From assembly GCA_910589665.1 (NCBI GenBank), contig CAJUTR010000028.1, forward strand, positions 1 through 34,857: a DNA stretch of 34,857 nucleotides, in the 5' to 3' direction. Position 1 is the stretch's first letter, and each line of letters opens with the position of its first letter. Origin of the DNA: an uncultured Eubacterium sp. (GTDB lineage: Bacteria > Bacillota > Clostridia > Lachnospirales > Lachnospiraceae). Below are positions 32,795 to 34,857 of this stretch, piece after piece. The translations under genes were made by a program, and so were the position numbers. Below the pieces are notes generated by a model. That model was not told where the DNA came from. It saw only the letters and a program-made list of their open reading frames with translations, and searched no databases.

Positions 32795-32837
32795 GGAAAA
32801 AAGGGATATTCTCGTGAAGAGGACATCCCTTTTTTCC
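32795..32837. terminator. rho-independent terminator after vanT
   Basis: GGAAAAAAGGGAT (32795-32807) pairs perfectly with ATCCCTTTTTTCC (32825-32837) across a 17-base loop. The run of six T is part of the stem and serves the plus strand; the mirror image serves the minus strand, where the gene at 32891 ends. Confidence 0.9.
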
Positions 32838-32890
32838 AAAAGATTTCTTATACCCTGTGACTAGCGCACTGTAACGACTTACCACATCTA

Positions 32891-34741
32891 CTACTTCTTA
32901 TTAAACCCTATGACAGTAACGGTATCATCACAATTTAATAGGATCAAGTTGGTGTTATTTGAAAGATCTAAATTTGTGATCAGATTACTAAAGCATGATA
33001 ATTCCTCCAAATTCTCATTGTGCGAAAGGTCTAAACTGGTAAGTTGGTTAGAGCTACACTCGAGATAAATTAAATTTATATTATTTGAAAGATCCAGGTT
33101 ATTAAGTTTGTTATATGAACAAAAAAGTTCCAGCAAATTGGTACCTTTAGAAACATCTAAATCGGTTAGTTCGTTATTTTCACAAGATAATGATTTTAAA
33201 CTAACAGGAATGATCAAATTGGAAAGATTGTTATTTTGACATTCTACTGTTTCTAAAGATGTATTAGTGGACAAATCCAAAGTGGTAATTTGATTATCAG
33301 AGCAATATAGATCTTGCAAATTACCATTCTTTGAAAGGTCCAAATAGGTAAGCTGGTTACTATAGCAGGACAGATGCGTTAATTTATCATTTTTAGAAAC
33401 ATCTAAACTGGTAAGTTGGCTGAGTTGGCAGTTCAAAAATGTTAGATTGGCATTTCCTGTTACATTCAAATTGGTAAGTTCATCGCAAGAACAGTATAAG
33501 GTTTTCAAATTGGGATAGTTAGATGTATCAATACTGGTCAACGGATTGCTTTCACACCATAACTCCTCCAAGCTGCTGTTTTGAGATGAATCTAAAGTAG
33601 AGAGTTGATTTTCATGACAGTATACTATTTTAAGTTTTGTATTGTTGGATATGTCTAAACTGGTAAGTTGGTTTTCGTGGCAGTTTAACTCGGTCAGATC
33701 TACATTTTTTGATATGTCAAGGCTGGTTAACTGATTGCCATAGCACCATAAAGTGGACAATTTGACATTGTTAGTCACATCTAAAGTGGTTAATGAGTTG
33801 CTGGAACATTCTAACGTTTCTAACAGAATATTATTGCTTACATCCAAACTATTTAACGCATTATCTGAACATAATAACTTTTTCAAATTAACATTACTAG
33901 ATACGACTAAACTGGTTATATCGTTATAAAAACAACTTAATTCAGTTAGGTTAACAAGATCTGATACGTCAAGTTCACCTGATAAATTTTCCATTCCCCA
34001 CCGTATTTCTGTCAATCTGCCGTTATCCCACACATATTGTGTGCTATGTAAGTCCTCGTCGACAGTGGCTCCGCGTTCGCGCTGTGTACGGATCAGTTTT
34101 TCCAGTGCTTTTACGTCCTGCTCGTTAAACTGATCTGGCGAGGCGGAAATAGAAGGTGGTGTCTGTGAGTTTGCAGGCGGGTTAGAAGAAACGGCCGGCA
34201 ACGCGGTTGAATCTGGTGTAACGGAAGCAGAAGGCGGTGTCTGCGAGTTTGCAGGCGGGTTAGAAGTGATCACTGGCTCCGCGCTGGCAGGTGCGCTGGA
34301 AACCGAAGGCGGCACTTGGGTGTTAGTGGGTGGTACAGATGTTACAGATGGTTTTGTATCCGCGGGCGTTGCGGAAGAGGATGTCGTGACAGAGCCTGCT
34401 TTTTTGGGGGTGGCGGCTGCTTTCACAGTCACTTTGCAGGTCAGTTTCTTTTTTTCTATTGTCGCCTGAACTTTTGCAGATCCCTTTTTCTGTCCCTTGA
34501 TCGTTACGGCTGCCTTTCCCTTTTTTTTCATCGTTATGTTTGTTTTTCCAGATAAAATTTTCCATTTTACTTTTTTCTTTGTGTTTTTTACCTTGAGTGT
34601 TTTGCTCTTCCCTTTTGTGATGGTAAGTTTTTTATTACTCAGACTTACTTTTTTTGCTGCTGACACCTCAGGAGAGGTAGTTATTCCCAGCAATAACGAA
34701 AAGGTAAGAGTGTACGCCAATAGTTCTCTTTTTGTTCTCAT
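32891..34741 (-). CDS. secreted leucine-rich repeat protein with Big_2-like domain
   Basis: A 616-residue exported protein. Signal peptide residues 1-29 (LLAYTLTFSLLLGITTSPEV, then SAA cleavage). A Lys-rich bacterial Ig-like (Big_2) domain spans about 30-108 (VSLSNKKLTITKGKSKTLKV). A Pro/Ser/Thr linker (about 110-205) repeats NPPANSQTPPS twice and PPS motifs. Then about 17 leucine-rich repeats of roughly 21 residues (235-610), consensus LxCxxNxLTSLDVSxNxxL, with Cys in nearly every unit. There is no sortase motif or C-terminal anchor; the chain ends VIGFNKK. ATG 34741 has AAAGGAGG eleven bases upstream. Internalin-like binding is a guess. Confidence 0.88.
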   Translation of the reverse strand: MRTKRELLAYTLTFSLLLGITTSPEVSAAKKVSLSNKKLTITKGKSKTLKVKNTKKKVKWKILSGKTNITMKKKGKAAVTIKGQKKGSAKVQATIEKKKLTCKVTVKAAATPKKAGSVTTSSSATPADTKPSVTSVPPTNTQVPPSVSSAPASAEPVITSNPPANSQTPPSASVTPDSTALPAVSSNPPANSQTPPSISASPDQFNEQDVKALEKLIRTQRERGATVDEDLHSTQYVWDNGRLTEIRWGMENLSGELDVSDLVNLTELSCFYNDITSLVVSSNVNLKKLLCSDNALNSLDVSNNILLETLECSSNSLTTLDVTNNVKLSTLWCYGNQLTSLDISKNVDLTELNCHENQLTSLDISNNTKLKIVYCHENQLSTLDSSQNSSLEELWCESNPLTSIDTSNYPNLKTLYCSCDELTNLNVTGNANLTFLNCQLSQLTSLDVSKNDKLTHLSCYSNQLTYLDLSKNGNLQDLYCSDNQITTLDLSTNTSLETVECQNNNLSNLIIPVSLKSLSCENNELTDLDVSKGTNLLELFCSYNKLNNLDLSNNINLIYLECSSNQLTSLDLSHNENLEELSCFSNLITNLDLSNNTNLILLNCDDTVTVIGFNKK

Positions 34742-34857
34742 ATTAGTCTGTTCCTCCTTTTGAAAAAAATAGTCTCTCGGATTCTCCAGCCCCTATTTTC
34801 TACGGCTTTCAAATCCGGTTTTATAAATATTCCCCCACTTTTTTTGCCAAAAGTACT
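34742..34857 (-). promoter_or_regulatory. upstream region of the LRR gene
   Basis: The window edge contains the ribosome binding site (34752-34759) and AT-rich DNA with AATATTTATAAAA on the minus strand. No consensus promoter is clear enough to call. GGAGAATCCGAGAGA here (minus strand) also occurs at 15650, probably by chance. Confidence 0.3.

Overview
The window looks like a chromosomal segment of a moderate-GC Firmicute, most likely a gut Lachnospiraceae or related Clostridia. This rests on protein character (carB, panB, panC, BceRS-type and OmpR-type two-component systems, VanG/VanT-type proteins, BspA-like leucine-rich repeat proteins, an Agr-type peptide) and on strong AGGAGG ribosome binding sites. 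No rRNA, tRNA or CRISPR array was seen. The most striking general feature is the number of broken genes: at least seven loci carry in-frame stops, frameshifts or fusions, next to intact housekeeping genes.

Layout. 1-5000: the edge of an Agr-like autoinducer locus (partial agrB-like end, agrD-like peptide), then a decayed transporter island with two near-identical ~80 bp repeats that each hold a micro-ORF, an FtsX-type permease with two stops, a permease/ATPase chimera, a frameshifted sensor/permease chimera and a BlaR1-like remnant. 5199-11385: housekeeping block with carB (minus strand) diverging from a pantothenate operon of a PanG-type reductase, panB and panC. 11465-13158: a BceRS-type two-component system with no BceAB transporter beside it. 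13171-16092: accessory genes (XRE regulator, Rpn/PD-(D/E)XK transposase-nuclease, an amber-interrupted gene, two unknown genes).

16191-25235: the most interesting intact block. A response regulator and histidine kinase are followed by a DUF6034-like lipoprotein, two small ABC permeases, an ABC ATPase, a surface protein with a tandemly duplicated ~130-residue domain and a CARDB-like region, and a bitopic protein with a Gly/Ser-rich insert. Tight overlaps (8, 4 and 1 bases) and a structured RNA-like element between permease and ATPase suggest one coordinated envelope-sensing or export system. I cannot name it from memory.

25268-26970: a mobile-element scar with a TnpV-like tail, a MerR regulator fused out of frame to a headless ABC ATPase, and an unknown truncated gene. 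27044-29176: two minus-strand secreted-protein loci, one intact (LRR_5/BspA-like) and one frameshifted. 29477-32780: vanG-type D-Ala-D-Ser ligase and a VanT-type membrane serine racemase, without vanXY or vanRS alongside, so probably a partial or cryptic cluster. 32891-34741: a large secreted leucine-rich repeat protein with a Big_2-like N-terminus and a Pro/Ser/Thr linker.
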